A DNA stretch of 64,000 nucleotides from JALORV01 sp963775635 (lineage in GTDB: Bacteria; Pseudomonadota; Gammaproteobacteria; Burkholderiales; Burkholderiaceae_F), in the NCBI GenBank assembly GCA_963775635.1, contig CAVZJO010000013.1:124001-188000 (forward strand), written 5' to 3'. A program made the position numbers and the translations under genes. Below the pieces are notes generated by a model. The model ran no database searches and was not told where the DNA came from. It was given only the letters and a program-made list of their open reading frames with translations. This document shows positions 7,457-17,874 of this stretch, piece after piece (the stretch's first letter is position 1; each line of letters starts with the position of its first letter).

Positions 7457-8719
7457 ATGGGACTCGCTGATGCTGTCGTTCACCGCAGTGGGGCAGTCGC
7501 CACCGATGCACTGCGCAGCGGCGTCGCGCGGCTGGCCGAGGCCTGCCTGGCGAGTGGCGGCGCGGCACTGCGCGTAGTCCTGCCCGACGGATCGGCGATC
7601 GATTTTGGTCGGTCCGCCCGCGTCGTCCTGCGAATACTCGATACCACGCTAATGGCCGAAATGGCCGCTCCCACGCTCGCGCTGCTGGGTGACGCGTACA
7701 TCGAAGGCCGGCTCGAGATCCAAGGCGACCTGCTGGAAGCGCTCCCAATCGGCGAAAGACTGATCGAAGCGGGCGGATCGTCGGTGACGCAACGCGTGGT
7801 GCAGGCACTACGGCGTCACCGTCGCAGCGAGGACCGCAGCGCGATCCGCCACCACTACGACGTCGGCAACGAGTTCTATCGGCTCTGGCTCGATGAACGC
7901 ATGGTGTATTCGTGCGCGTATTACCGTGCCCAGACCGATACGATCGACAGCGCACAGGCGGCCAAGCTCGAGCATGTCTGCCGCAAACTCGCGCTGGCGC
8001 CCGGCGAGCGCCTGCTGGACGTCGGCTGCGGCTGGGGCGCGCTGCCGATCTACGCTGCTCAGAAGTTTGGCGTGCGCGCGGTCGGCGTCACGCTATCGGA
8101 GAACCAGGCGCAGCTGGCGCGCGAGCGGGTGAAGCAACTGGGGCTGCAGGACCGTGTCGAGATTTTGCTCCTCGACTACCGGGATCTGGCGGAGCGGTTC
8201 GGCGTGAACGCGTTCGACAAGGCGGCCAGCATCGGCATGTTCGAGCATGTCGGCTTGCGCAACCTGCCGGCCTATTTCGCCGCGGTCGCCTCCGTGCTGC
8301 GCGATCGCGGCGTGTTCCTCAATCACGGCATCACGTCGAGCGACGTCGACAACCTGCCGGTGGGTGGCGGGGCCAGCGATTTCATCGCGCGCCACGTGTT
8401 TCCGCATGGAGAGCTGCCTCACCTGCACCTGGCCGCACGCGAGATGTCAGCAGCCGGCTTTGAAATAGTCGACGCCGAGTCGCTGCGGCCGCACTACGCC
8501 CGCACTCTTAACGAGTGGTATCGGCGGCTGGATGCGCATATCGCCGACGCGGCGCGTCTGGTGGCGCCGCGCACGTTGCGGACCTGGCTCGCCTATCTGT
8601 CCGGCTGTGCCTACGGATTCGAACAAGGCTGGGTCAATGTCTACCAGCTGCTCGGAAGCCGGCAGACCACGCCGGGCCCCACCCGTCTGCCGATGACGCG
8701 CGACTGGATCTACGCCTGA
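7457..8719 (+). CDS. cfa: Cyclopropane-fatty-acyl-phospholipid synthase
   Basis: The 420-residue product is a SAM-dependent methyltransferase of the Cfa family, which adds a methylene bridge to unsaturated acyl chains of membrane phospholipids. The N-terminal third is the lipid-binding region. It is followed by H-H-Y-D-V-G-N-E-F-Y and the SAM-binding motif DVGCGWGALPIYAA (about residues 190-203), then SIGMFEHVG, a Cfa hallmark. The chosen ATG 7457 lies before MGLADAVV; an in-frame start 51 bases upstream lacks support. The enzyme typically acts at the inner membrane in stationary phase. It faces away from the exonuclease remnant, and a short gap separates it from the convergent gene. Confidence 0.88.
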   Translation: MGLADAVVHRSGAVATDALRSGVARLAEACLASGGAALRVVLPDGSAIDFGRSARVVLRILDTTLMAEMAAPTLALLGDAYIEGRLEIQGDLLEALPIGERLIEAGGSSVTQRVVQALRRHRRSEDRSAIRHHYDVGNEFYRLWLDERMVYSCAYYRAQTDTIDSAQAAKLEHVCRKLALAPGERLLDVGCGWGALPIYAAQKFGVRAVGVTLSENQAQLARERVKQLGLQDRVEILLLDYRDLAERFGVNAFDKAASIGMFEHVGLRNLPAYFAAVASVLRDRGVFLNHGITSSDVDNLPVGGGASDFIARHVFPHGELPHLHLAAREMSAAGFEIVDAESLRPHYARTLNEWYRRLDAHIADAARLVAPRTLRTWLAYLSGCAYGFEQGWVNVYQLLGSRQTTPGPTRLPMTRDWIYA

Positions 8720-8747
8720 CGCTGCGGCGCCGCTTGCGCGCCCGCAC

Positions 8748-9938
8748 TCAGTGCAATGGCGTTGCGGGCCTGTCTTCCGCCTCGTCCGGCGGTTCTGCGT
8801 GTACGACATGACCCGCGGCGTTCGGAAACATCGGAGCCCCACAGTCGTCGCAGTATTCAAGCGGGAAGCGGTGCGTGTGCATCACTGAGCGACCGACATT
8901 CATGCCCTGCAGCGCCTTCTCCACTTCTTCCATGGTCTGTTCCTCGTCGTCCCCGAGCAGCGGCCAGACGACTCCTTCGATGACGCTGTCGTCGTCGGTG
9001 GACTTCGCGAGACCCACACGGATTTCGGCTCCTGCATTGCCCTGTGGATCTTCAAACAGACCGGCCGTGGCCGACAGCGAGCCCGGCGTGAAGTCGTAGG
9101 CGAGTTTGAGGTACGAGACCGCCGCTTCGAGCGAGAAAGCCCGCAATTCGCGATCGGCAAAACGCAGCGCCGAGTGGAACGCCATCGGTGACAGCAGGCG
9201 GAAGCGGCAGCCGGTGAGCACCGGCTGCAGGACGGCGGCGGCCTGCTCGCGGAAGGCCGACAACGCCCCGATCTTGGCGTCGGGATCGACCCCCAGCTCC
9301 TGCCAGTGAAAGAGCGGCGCCCCGGCCGGCGTGGCGACGGCGGCGACCAGGTAGCGCGTGTCGGCCAGCATGCCGACCGGATCGCGCAGTTTCTTCGGGT
9401 CGACGTGCAGCGTGATGCCTTCAGCGGCGGCGTCGCCGAGCTGTTCGGCCAGACGCCGCACATCAGCGAATGCCTCCGGCAACTGATCGATCGAATAGAG
9501 GAAATCAGCCACCGCGACGCGCGCATCGCGCGCGACCAAGTGCCCCGCGAGGTGCGCTCGCAGAGTTTCCAGCACCGCCGAAGTCAGCGTCGTCGCCGGC
9601 AGTTTGTAGCGCGACCAGGCGAGCAGCGGCAGGGCAAGCAACAGCACGTCGTGCGGCTTGCCGGCGATCTCGACGCTCGTCGATTCGGCGCAGCTTTCGG
9701 CGAGATCGGCGAGGTCGTCGTAGGCCCGCTGGCTGGTGCGTGCCAGGTCGTCGAGCGCGGCCTCGATCGCATCGTCATTGCGGCGGGCCAGGCGGTCGTT
9801 GATCAGCTCGATCAGCCGGCGCTGCCACAGCTGGTCCTCGAGCCGGCTTCCCGACTCGGCCAGGCGCCGGGCCATCTTGACCAGCGTGTCGGCGTCGGCC
9901 GATTGTCGAGCACGGGTGCTCGCGCGGTTGCGGCGCAT
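8748..9938 (-). CDS. DUF2863 family protein
   Basis: The 396-residue product matches a conserved betaproteobacterial family of unknown function (DUF2863). It has a basic N-terminus, a long helical region and a C-terminal segment with Y-C-D-D-C-G-A-P-M-F-P-N, where two cysteines in a C-x-x-C arrangement could bind metal. No transmembrane segment or signal peptide is evident, so it is probably cytoplasmic. Start ATG 9938 (MRRNRA) has an AGGAT site upstream; a start 66 bases earlier would add residues without family similarity. It is separated by about 60 bases from the upstream nucleotidase gene on the same strand. Confidence 0.75.
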   Translation of the reverse strand: MRRNRASTRARQSADADTLVKMARRLAESGSRLEDQLWQRRLIELINDRLARRNDDAIEAALDDLARTSQRAYDDLADLAESCAESTSVEIAGKPHDVLLLALPLLAWSRYKLPATTLTSAVLETLRAHLAGHLVARDARVAVADFLYSIDQLPEAFADVRRLAEQLGDAAAEGITLHVDPKKLRDPVGMLADTRYLVAAVATPAGAPLFHWQELGVDPDAKIGALSAFREQAAAVLQPVLTGCRFRLLSPMAFHSALRFADRELRAFSLEAAVSYLKLAYDFTPGSLSATAGLFEDPQGNAGAEIRVGLAKSTDDDSVIEGVVWPLLGDDEEQTMEEVEKALQGMNVGRSVMHTHRFPLEYCDDCGAPMFPNAAGHVVHAEPPDEAEDRPATPLH

Positions 9939-10000
9939 GGGAGATCCTGAAGTCTGCGGAAGCGAAATTATCGCACCGGCGTCGGCGACCTGCCGGGCGG

Positions 10001-11761
10001 TCACTTGCGTCGGCCGATGCGGGACGACCGGTCGGGCTGCAGCGGCGTGGTCTGCGATTCGACGCGCATGTATTCGGTCAGCGCGTCGACATCCAGCGGT
10101 CCGCCGACGGCATCGACGCCTTCGAGCAACACACGGAACCCGTCACCGCCTCCGGCGAGGAAATCGTTGACGGTGACGCGGTAAGTGGCCGTGCGGTCGA
10201 TTGCACGGCCTTCGAGTCGCATCGAATCGACAATGACGTGCTCGCCGGTCGGGCGCGTCGCATCCCACGCATAAGTGAAGCCGCGTGACGGCTGCAGGAT
10301 GCGCGGCCTGTCCGGACTGCGTTCGTTCCACTGCTGCTCCAGCAGCGTCTTCAGCTGGCCACCGCTCAGCGTGAGCGTGACGAGCGTGTTGCCGAACGGC
10401 TGCACTGCGTAAACATCGCTGTAAGTGACCGTCCCGCCGGGCCCGCGCGGCCGCAGGTCCGTGCGGATCCCGCCGGGGTTGGTCAGCGCGATGGTGGCAC
10501 CGTGCGCGCGTGTCGCGGCCAGTTGCGCGTCGGCCACCAGCCGGCCCAGCGCGTGATCGCCGCCGCGGCTCGCATTCCGATCGAACTCGGCGGCGAGCCG
10601 GCCCGCGGGCCGATCAGCCAACGGGGCGGCACGGGCGCTGTAATGCGCGACGAGGGAGGCGACCGCGGGATCCGGCGCAAGCGGCGGATAAGCGCTCGCG
10701 GCCGGCTGCTCCCGTCCGAGTCCGTTGGGCACCGGCAGATTGCGGGCGCGCGTGCGTCCGGCAACGATTTCTCCGCTGCGGCGGTCGAGCTCGATGTCGA
10801 CGACAGACACCAGACGCCCGAAGGATGCGGCCTGGATCACGAGGCGCCCGTCGACGAGGCAGCGATAGCCACGATGCGTGTGTGCCGAGAGCACGACCCG
10901 GATCGAAGGATCGAGATCGCGCACGATGTCGAAGATGCGGCCGCGCGGGTTCGCGCAGGCATTGACGCCCCCGTCCGCATCGCCGCCTTCGTGGATCACC
11001 GCGACGATCGCCTTGACGCCCTGCGCACGGAGCACCTCGGCCTCGGCGTTGATCGCCCGTGCTTCGGGCCGGAACGCCAGTTCAGTCACCGCACCGGCGC
11101 GAACGATGCCTGGTGTGCTCCGCGTGACTGCGCCGACGAACGCGACTTTGAGACCATCGAATTCCCGCACGACTGCGGCTCGAAAGGTTCGCCGGCCGTC
11201 GCGGTACTCCACGTTGGCGGCGATGAAGTCAAAGCGCGCGCCGCGGTAAATGCCGTCACCGGATGCGCAGCTGACGCGATCAAGTGGCGGAGCTGAGGCA
11301 CAGCCGCCGCCGATCATCCGCTGCAGTTCGCCCAGTCCCCGATCGAACTCATGATTGCCGATTGCATTGATGTCGACCCCCATTGAGTTCATCACTTCGA
11401 TCGTCGGCTCATCGAGAAACAGCCCTGACGCCAGCGGCGAGGCGCCGATCAGATCACCCGCTGAAACAACAATGCTGTGCGGCTCCTCGGCGCGCAGCTG
11501 CCGGATCCGCGTCGCCAGGTAGGCAGCTCCGCCGCTGCGCAGAGTCACCGTGCGGCTCGGGTTCGCGGGATCCTCGACGGCTATCGAGTTGTGGCCCGGC
11601 TCGAGATGGCCATGAAAGTCGTTGAAAGCGATGATGCGTACCGGCACCGTGGCCTGCGCCGGTGCGTCGGCGCTCGCCACGGCAAGGACGATCGCGAGCG
11701 CTGCGCCGAGCAGGTGTCCCGGATTCGTCGCAGCCGCGCGCTGCACGGCGTCTTCCAGCAT
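10001..11761 (-). CDS. 5'-nucleotidase / UshA-like metallophosphatase
   Basis: The 586-residue protein has the two-domain architecture of periplasmic 5'-nucleotidases. The N-terminal calcineurin-like domain has the metal motifs FNDFHGHLEP, AGDLIGASPL, GNHEFDRG, a His in VIHEGG and SAHTHRGY. The C-terminal domain has NPGGIRTDL and Y-A-V-Q-P-F-G-N, the substrate-binding part. A signal peptide (hydrophobic residues about 16-34, ending near A-P-A-Q-A) follows ATG 11761. Such enzymes hydrolyse nucleotides or nucleotide sugars outside the cell to recover nucleosides and phosphate. Substrate choice cannot be read from sequence. It diverges from the MFS gene, with about 70 bases between starts. Confidence 0.85.
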   Translation of the reverse strand: MLEDAVQRAAATNPGHLLGAALAIVLAVASADAPAQATVPVRIIAFNDFHGHLEPGHNSIAVEDPANPSRTVTLRSGGAAYLATRIRQLRAEEPHSIVVSAGDLIGASPLASGLFLDEPTIEVMNSMGVDINAIGNHEFDRGLGELQRMIGGGCASAPPLDRVSCASGDGIYRGARFDFIAANVEYRDGRRTFRAAVVREFDGLKVAFVGAVTRSTPGIVRAGAVTELAFRPEARAINAEAEVLRAQGVKAIVAVIHEGGDADGGVNACANPRGRIFDIVRDLDPSIRVVLSAHTHRGYRCLVDGRLVIQAASFGRLVSVVDIELDRRSGEIVAGRTRARNLPVPNGLGREQPAASAYPPLAPDPAVASLVAHYSARAAPLADRPAGRLAAEFDRNASRGGDHALGRLVADAQLAATRAHGATIALTNPGGIRTDLRPRGPGGTVTYSDVYAVQPFGNTLVTLTLSGGQLKTLLEQQWNERSPDRPRILQPSRGFTYAWDATRPTGEHVIVDSMRLEGRAIDRTATYRVTVNDFLAGGGDGFRVLLEGVDAVGGPLDVDALTEYMRVESQTTPLQPDRSSRIGRRK

Positions 11762-11831
11762 GCGCGCTAGCTTATCGGAGGGGGCAATACCCTCTGTTAC
11801 AGTCGGGCGCGTTGCCCGCCTCGATGTGCCG

Positions 11832-13082
11832 ATGAGTTCAACCGCAACAAACGCAACGCTGCGCTCGGATGCCGAGGTCATCGGACTGGTCGGACTGGCG
11901 CACGGCACCTCGCATTTCTTTCACCTGATGCTGCCGCCGCTGTTTCCGTGGCTGATGCGCGACTTCTCGCTCAGCTACACCGAAGCCGGTGTGCTGATGA
12001 CCGTATTTTTTGTGGTGAGCGGTGTCGGCCAGGCGCTGGCGGGTTTCGTCGTCGACCGCGTCGGCGCACGGCCGGTTCTGTTCACCGGGATCGGCCTGCT
12101 CGCGCTGTCGGGCATCGCACTTGGTCTATCGACCAGCTACCCGATGCTGGTGATGACCGCTGCGCTGGCGGGGCTGGGCAACAGCATCTTCCACCCCGCG
12201 GACTTCACGCTGCTCAACCATCGTGTCGCGCACTCGCGACTAGGGCACGCGTTTTCGGTGCACGGCCTGTCGGGCAACCTCGGCTGGGCAGCGGCTCCGG
12301 TGTTCATGGCCGGTGTCGCGAGCGTGGCCGGCTGGCACGCGGCCGGATTCGCCGCCTCGGCCGTCGGGTTTGCTGTGCTCGCGACACTGGTGTGGCGACG
12401 CAAGGCACTCGCCGACAGCGCCTCCGTGCTCGGTGTCCGCTCGGATGCGCGCAGAGCCGCCGCAGGTCCACAGCTGGCATTCCTGCAATCCGGCGCGGTG
12501 TGGTTGTGCTTCGGGTTTTTCTTCCTGACCACCGCAGCATTCGGCATCCTGCAGAACTATGGGCCGGCCGTTCTTGGCCATGTGTATGGCGTGTCACTGG
12601 GTTACGCGACCGGCGGTCTCACCGCTTACCTCCTCGGAAGCGCTACCGGCATCGTCACCGGCGGGTTCCTCGCCGCGCGCAGCGAGCACAACGAAAGGCT
12701 GATCGCGGCGGCGCTCGGTCTCGCTGCAGTCACTGCCGTGCTGCTCGCTTCGGGCGGGACGGCGGTCGCCCTGTTGCTGCCGTTGATGGCACTGATGGGA
12801 TTCGGCGTCGGAGTCGCCGGCCCGAGTCGCGATCTGCTGGTGCGACGCGCCGCGACCAGTCGTTTCGGGAAGGCCGCTTTCGGACGCGTCTACGGCTTCG
12901 TCTATTCCGGCCTGGATACCGGACTCGCATTGGCCCCGCTGGCGTTCGGTCCGCTGCTGGATGCCGGACACTTCAAGGAAGCGCTTATCGCCGTCGCGGT
13001 GCTGCAGGTCATCGCGATGGGCACCGCGTGGCGCGTCGGTGGCGCGGCACGTGCAGTGCGCCCGCAGGAGGGCGCGGCGTGA
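11832..13082 (+). CDS. MFS transporter, fosmidomycin-resistance-like
   Basis: The 416-residue product has about twelve transmembrane segments, and the G-F-V-V-D-R-V-G-A-R-P loop after helix 2 is the MFS signature A. The G-L-G-N-S-I-F-H-P segment recalls the Fsr (fosmidomycin resistance) branch of the major facilitator family, where an N-x-x-F-H-P motif is usual. Substrate is unknown; drug or metabolite export is plausible. The chosen start ATG 11832 gives MSSTATNAT; the frame continues upstream into the divergent gene without similarity. The stop overlaps the GTG of the next gene (GTGA), implying co-translation with RraA. Confidence 0.82.
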   Translation: MSSTATNATLRSDAEVIGLVGLAHGTSHFFHLMLPPLFPWLMRDFSLSYTEAGVLMTVFFVVSGVGQALAGFVVDRVGARPVLFTGIGLLALSGIALGLSTSYPMLVMTAALAGLGNSIFHPADFTLLNHRVAHSRLGHAFSVHGLSGNLGWAAAPVFMAGVASVAGWHAAGFAASAVGFAVLATLVWRRKALADSASVLGVRSDARRAAAGPQLAFLQSGAVWLCFGFFFLTTAAFGILQNYGPAVLGHVYGVSLGYATGGLTAYLLGSATGIVTGGFLAARSEHNERLIAAALGLAAVTAVLLASGGTAVALLLPLMALMGFGVGVAGPSRDLLVRRAATSRFGKAAFGRVYGFVYSGLDTGLALAPLAFGPLLDAGHFKEALIAVAVLQVIAMGTAWRVGGAARAVRPQEGAA

Positions 13083-13582
13083 GTTCGTCGGCGCCGTCCA
13101 CCAGCGATCTGCTCGATGCCCACGAGGCCCGGATCGAGAGTGGCACGGTGCGAGTGCTGCAGCCCGGCCTGCTTGCGTTGGGCCGAGCGCGCGCGTTTGC
13201 GGGCGAAGTCGTCACGCTGAAGCTGTTCGAGGACAACAGCCTGCTGGCCGAACTCGTCAAGACACCCGGCCATGGGCGTGTGATCGTGGTCGACGCCGGG
13301 GGCAGCCTGCGCTGCGGCGTCTTCGGCGGCAACCTTGCAGCCGCTGCGGCGCGCAATGGCTGGTCGGGCGTGGTGGTTTTCGGCTGCGTGCGCGACGCCG
13401 ACGAGATCGATGCGTGCGAACTCGGTGTACGCGCGTTGGCTCTGCATCCGCGTCGCTCGGTCAAACGCGGTGAGGGCCAGCGCGACGTTGCAGTCACCTT
13501 TCTCGGCGCGACCGTCCGACCCGGCAACTGGCTTTATGCCGACCGCGATGGCGTGATCGTCAGCGATCTTCCGCTGCACTGA
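13079..13582 (+). CDS. rraA: RraA family protein
   Basis: The 167-residue product belongs to the RraA family, whose members inhibit RNase E in gammaproteobacteria or act as metal-dependent 4-hydroxy-4-methyl-2-oxoglutarate/oxaloacetate aldolases. Visible signatures are VVDAGGSLRCGVFGGNLAAAA (central glycine-rich substrate pocket) followed by GVVVFGCVRDADEI, whose Arg-Asp pair is retained in both functional groups, and a C-terminal GNWLYADRDGVIV. Family membership is firm, but which activity applies is not. It starts with GTG overlapping the transporter stop. Proximity to the glyoxylate genes slightly favours an organic-acid role. Confidence 0.85.
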   Translation: MSSSAPSTSDLLDAHEARIESGTVRVLQPGLLALGRARAFAGEVVTLKLFEDNSLLAELVKTPGHGRVIVVDAGGSLRCGVFGGNLAAAAARNGWSGVVVFGCVRDADEIDACELGVRALALHPRRSVKRGEGQRDVAVTFLGATVRPGNWLYADRDGVIVSDLPLH

Positions 13583-13908
13583 TCACGTTCACCGGGTTCA
13601 CTGCAGCTTCTTTTGAACGTCAGACTATGGTTGGGCTCGGACACCGCCCCAGTTGCCTTTCAGATGATGCGGGGCGTTTCGTATCGTGATAGTTCGCTTC
13701 TGCGGAGCAGCACGCGCCGCTTTCGTAGCGCCAAATGCGATTCCGTATTGCGATACAAAGCAGACAAGACATTGAAAGAAAACACGTTTGTCTCTGCTCT
13801 TCTAAATGTTATTGGACTTGCTGCGATGCGTGATCCTACGTACGATTTCTGCTAAGTCCGTCCTGTGGCGGATGCCCGATGACCGCTGGACCAACGTGGG
13901 AGAAATGA
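13583..13908 (+). promoter_or_regulatory. Upstream region of aceA with IclR-like repeats
   Basis: This 326-base gap precedes isocitrate lyase. It carries related elements TTTCGTATCGTGATAG (13677-13692), TTTCGTAGCG (13721-13730) and TTCCGTATTGCGATAC (13741-13756). The last contains the inverted repeat GTAT-TGCG-ATAC. IclR-family regulators bind palindromes of this general kind upstream of glyoxylate genes, so these are candidate operators by inference. A TTGAAA at 13772-13777 is a possible -35 box, but no clear -10 partner follows. I see no supported gene here. Confidence 0.4.
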
Positions 13909-15228
<1,320 letters not shown>

Positions 15229-15246
15229 GTCTTCCGGCAGGCGTGC

Positions 15247-15276
15247 AAAGGGCCGCGGTTCGCGGCCTTTTGCTTT
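15247..15276 (+). terminator. Intrinsic terminator after aceA
   Basis: A GC-rich stem, AAGGGCCGCG, with a short GTT loop and CGCGGCCTTTT is followed by T-rich sequence. It lies 18 bases after the isocitrate lyase stop codon. Confidence 0.85.
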
Positions 15277-15355
15277 GGTGTTTTTTGGTTCGGCCTGGCG
15301 CGGGCGGGCGGCTCGTTCAAATATACTCAAAGCCAGAGGGCATTCCGGAGGAACC

Positions 15356-16054
15356 ATGCGAGCCGCGCTGTTCGACGTCTTCGGCACGCTGCTCGATGTT
15401 TACTCGGTGACGCGTCGCGCCGAGGAACTGTTCCCCGGGCAGGGAACGCGGCTGGCCGTTCTCTGGCGCGACAAGCAGATCGAGTATTCGCGCGTCCGCA
15501 CGCTGTCGGGGCGCTACGCACCGTTTTCCCAGGTAACGCGCGAAGCGCTCGAGTTCTCGGTGCAAGCGCTCAGATTGCCGGCCGAGGCGCAGCAGGTGAC
15601 GTCACTCCTCGATGAATACAAGCGCCTGGCGCCCTTCATGGACGTTGCGCCGGCGCTGGAGCGCTTGCAGCAGGCGGACGTAAAGACGGGCGTGCTGTCC
15701 AACGGCGATTCGGAAATGCTCGAGACGGCGCTTGTGACCTCGGGGCTGCATCGCTACATCGACATCGTCCTGTCGGCAGATCAGGTGCGGGCGTTCAAAA
15801 CGTCGCCACTGATTTATGCGCTGGGTCCGCGAGCGCTGAAGCGGCCAGCCGAGGAAATCTTGTTCGTGTCGAGCAACGCGTGGGACGCGATCGGAGCTGC
15901 CTGGTACGGCTACAACAGCTACTGGGTCAATCGCCTCGCGGCTCCGCTCGACCAGCTGGGGACACGCCCGCACGGCACCGGCTCGACGCTAGCCGACGCA
16001 GTCGACTACCTGTTTGCCTATCCCCTTCGAAATAAGACGGAGACTGCTGCATGA
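15356..16054 (+). CDS. Haloacid dehalogenase type II family hydrolase
   Basis: The 232-residue protein starts with the HAD nucleophile motif A-L-F-D-V-F-G-T-L-L-D (Asp at about residue 6). It has V-L-S-N-G-D (motif II), a Lys in A-F-K-T-S-P (motif III), and F-V-S-S-N-A-W-D, the loop typical of L-2-haloacid dehalogenases. Type II enzymes release halide from 2-haloalkanoic acids, but many genomic homologues have other substrates. The chosen ATG 15356 sits after GGAGG, and a TATACT (15322-15327) may be a -10 box. The stop overlaps the aceB start (ATGA), so the gene is co-translated with malate synthase. Confidence 0.83.
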   Translation: MRAALFDVFGTLLDVYSVTRRAEELFPGQGTRLAVLWRDKQIEYSRVRTLSGRYAPFSQVTREALEFSVQALRLPAEAQQVTSLLDEYKRLAPFMDVAPALERLQQADVKTGVLSNGDSEMLETALVTSGLHRYIDIVLSADQVRAFKTSPLIYALGPRALKRPAEEILFVSSNAWDAIGAAWYGYNSYWVNRLAAPLDQLGTRPHGTGSTLADAVDYLFAYPLRNKTETAA

Positions 16055-17635
16055 GCATGCCCACCGGCGTCCAGATCACCGCGCCGCTCGCCCCCGGCTA
16101 CGACCGCATCCTGTCCGTCGACGCGCTGGCGCTGGTGGCTGCGCTGCATCGCTCATTCGAGGCGCGGCGGCAGGAACTCCTCGCCACGCGCGTCGAGCGC
16201 GCGCGCCGGCTCGACGCCGGCGAGCGCCCTGATTTCCTTGCCGAAACGAAGTCCGTGCGGGATGGGAACTGGACCATTGCGCCGATCCCGGCCGACCTGC
16301 AGTGCCGCCGCGTCGAGATCACCGGGCCGGTCGAGCGCAAGATGATCATCAATGCGCTGAACTCGGGTGCCGATGCGTACATGACCGACTTCGAGGACAG
16401 CAACGCGCCGAACTGGGACAACCTGATCACGGGTCAGCTGAACCTGATTGATGCGATCCGCCGCGAGATCACGCTGGAGCAGGGCGGCAAGGTCTACAAG
16501 CTGAACGACAAGGTCGCCACACTGGTGGTGCGTCCGCGCGGCTGGCACCTGGACGAAAAGCACGTCCTGATCGATGGCAAGCGCGTTTCGGGCGGGATCT
16601 TCGATTTCGCGCTCTACATGTTCCACAACGCGAAGGAGTTGATCGCGCGTGGCAGCGGCCCGTATTTCTACCTGCCGAAGATGGAGTCGCACCTCGAAGC
16701 GCGGCTGTGGAACGACGTCTTCGTGGCCACTCAGAAGCACCTCGGGCTGCCGCAGGGCACGATCAAGGCGACGGTTCTGATCGAAACGATCCTCGCGGCG
16801 TTCGAGATGGACGAGATCCTGTACGAGCTGCGCGAGCACTCGGCCGGGCTGAACGCCGGCCGCTGGGACTACATCTTTTCGTGCATCAAGAAGTTCAAGG
16901 TCGACAAGTCGTTCTGCCTGGCCGATCGCGGCGCGCGTCACGATGACTGCGCCCTTCATGCGGTCGTATGCGCTGCTGCTGCTGGCGACCTGCCATCGCA
17001 GGAACGCGCCGGCAATCGGCGGCATGAGCGCGCTGATCCCGATCAAGAATGACCCGGAGGCTAACGAGAAGGCGCTGGCAGGCGTGCGCACCGACAAGTC
17101 ACGCGACGCCAATGATGGCTACGACGGCGGCTGGGTCGCGCATCCAGGACTGGTGCCGATCGCGATGGAGGAATTCGTGAAGGTACTTGGCAACCGCAAG
17201 AACCAGTTCGATAAGCAACGCAGCGACGTGAAGGTCGGCGCCGCGGACCTGCTGAACTTCCAGCCCGAGACCCCGATCACCGAGGCAGGGCTGCGCATGA
17301 ACATCAATGTCGGCATCCACTACCTCGGCTCCTGGTTGGCCGGCAACGGCTGCGTGCCGATCCACAACCTGATGGAAGACGCTGCAACCGCCGAGATCAG
17401 CCGGTCGCAGGTCTGGCAATGGATCCGCTCGCCGAAGGGCGTGCTCGAGGACGGCCGCAAGGTGACTGCCGAGATGGTGCGCGCGCTGATCCCGCAGGAA
17501 CTGGCCAAGGTAAAGGCAGATGTCGGCCCGAACTCGCCCACCTACGACCGTGCTGCGCAGATCTTCGAGAAGATGAGCACGCAGGAATCCTTCGCCGAGT
17601 TTCTGACGTTGCCGCTGTACGAGGAGATCGCCTGA
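16051..17635 (+). CDS. aceB: Malate synthase A, frameshifted
   Basis: Two overlapping frames together make a full malate synthase A of about 527 residues. It condenses glyoxylate with acetyl-CoA to malate. The first part contains DFEDSNAPNWDNL, VRPRGWHLDEKH (catalytic Arg region) and GRWDYIFSCIKKFK. The second begins with V-T-M-T-A-P-F-M-R-S-Y and includes AIGGM and DGGWVAHPGLV. The switch is at about 16930, where one extra G in GATCGCGGCGCGCG breaks the expected D-R-A-x-V-T-M-T. Both halves are fully conserved, so a base-call error or very recent mutation is likely. The true 5' fragment would otherwise stop at 17052. Confidence 0.88.
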
Positions 17636-17697
17636 CCGCGGGTGCGGTCGCGGCGACTTTTCATGGATGCGGGGCCCGAGCCCCGGGGAGGTGTGCA

Positions 17698-17847
17698 ATG
17701 ACACTCTGTCCGATCGCGATAGTGGCCGGATGCGAGAAATGCCCGGCGTTCAAGATCTGCCCGCTCAAGGGTGTCATCGGCAGCCCGCCTAAGGTCGAGC
17801 CGCCCAAGGCGGCGGCCCGCAAGCAGCGAGCGGCACCTTCCAAGTAG
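17698..17847 (+). CDS. Small four-cysteine protein
   Basis: A 49-residue frame starts at ATG 17698 after a GGGGAGG ribosome site and ends at TAG 17845. The N-terminal half has Cys4, Cys12, Cys15 and Cys21 (C-x7-C-x2-C-x5-C) with C-P-I-A and C-P-L-K motifs. The tail is Pro/Lys/Ala-rich and basic. The cysteine pattern suggests a zinc or iron-sulfur site. I recall similar short proteins in other Burkholderiales but cannot name a family or function. It follows aceB by about 60 bases and may be on the same transcript. Confidence 0.7.
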   Translation: MTLCPIAIVAGCEKCPAFKICPLKGVIGSPPKVEPPKAAARKQRAAPSK

Positions 17848-17874
17848 CGGGCGAGCGCGGCGCAGGCTCCGCGC

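Noticed and set aside
7299..7955. Open frame opposite cyclopropane synthase
   Set aside because: Antisense shadow of a gene with clear SAM-binding motifs; high GC creates many such frames.
13613..13855. 80-codon open frame upstream of aceA
   Set aside because: No ribosome site or family resemblance; it covers likely regulatory elements.
16924..16943. Programmed frameshift in aceB
   Set aside because: No slippery heptamer or stimulatory structure is evident, and malate synthase A is not known to use recoding.
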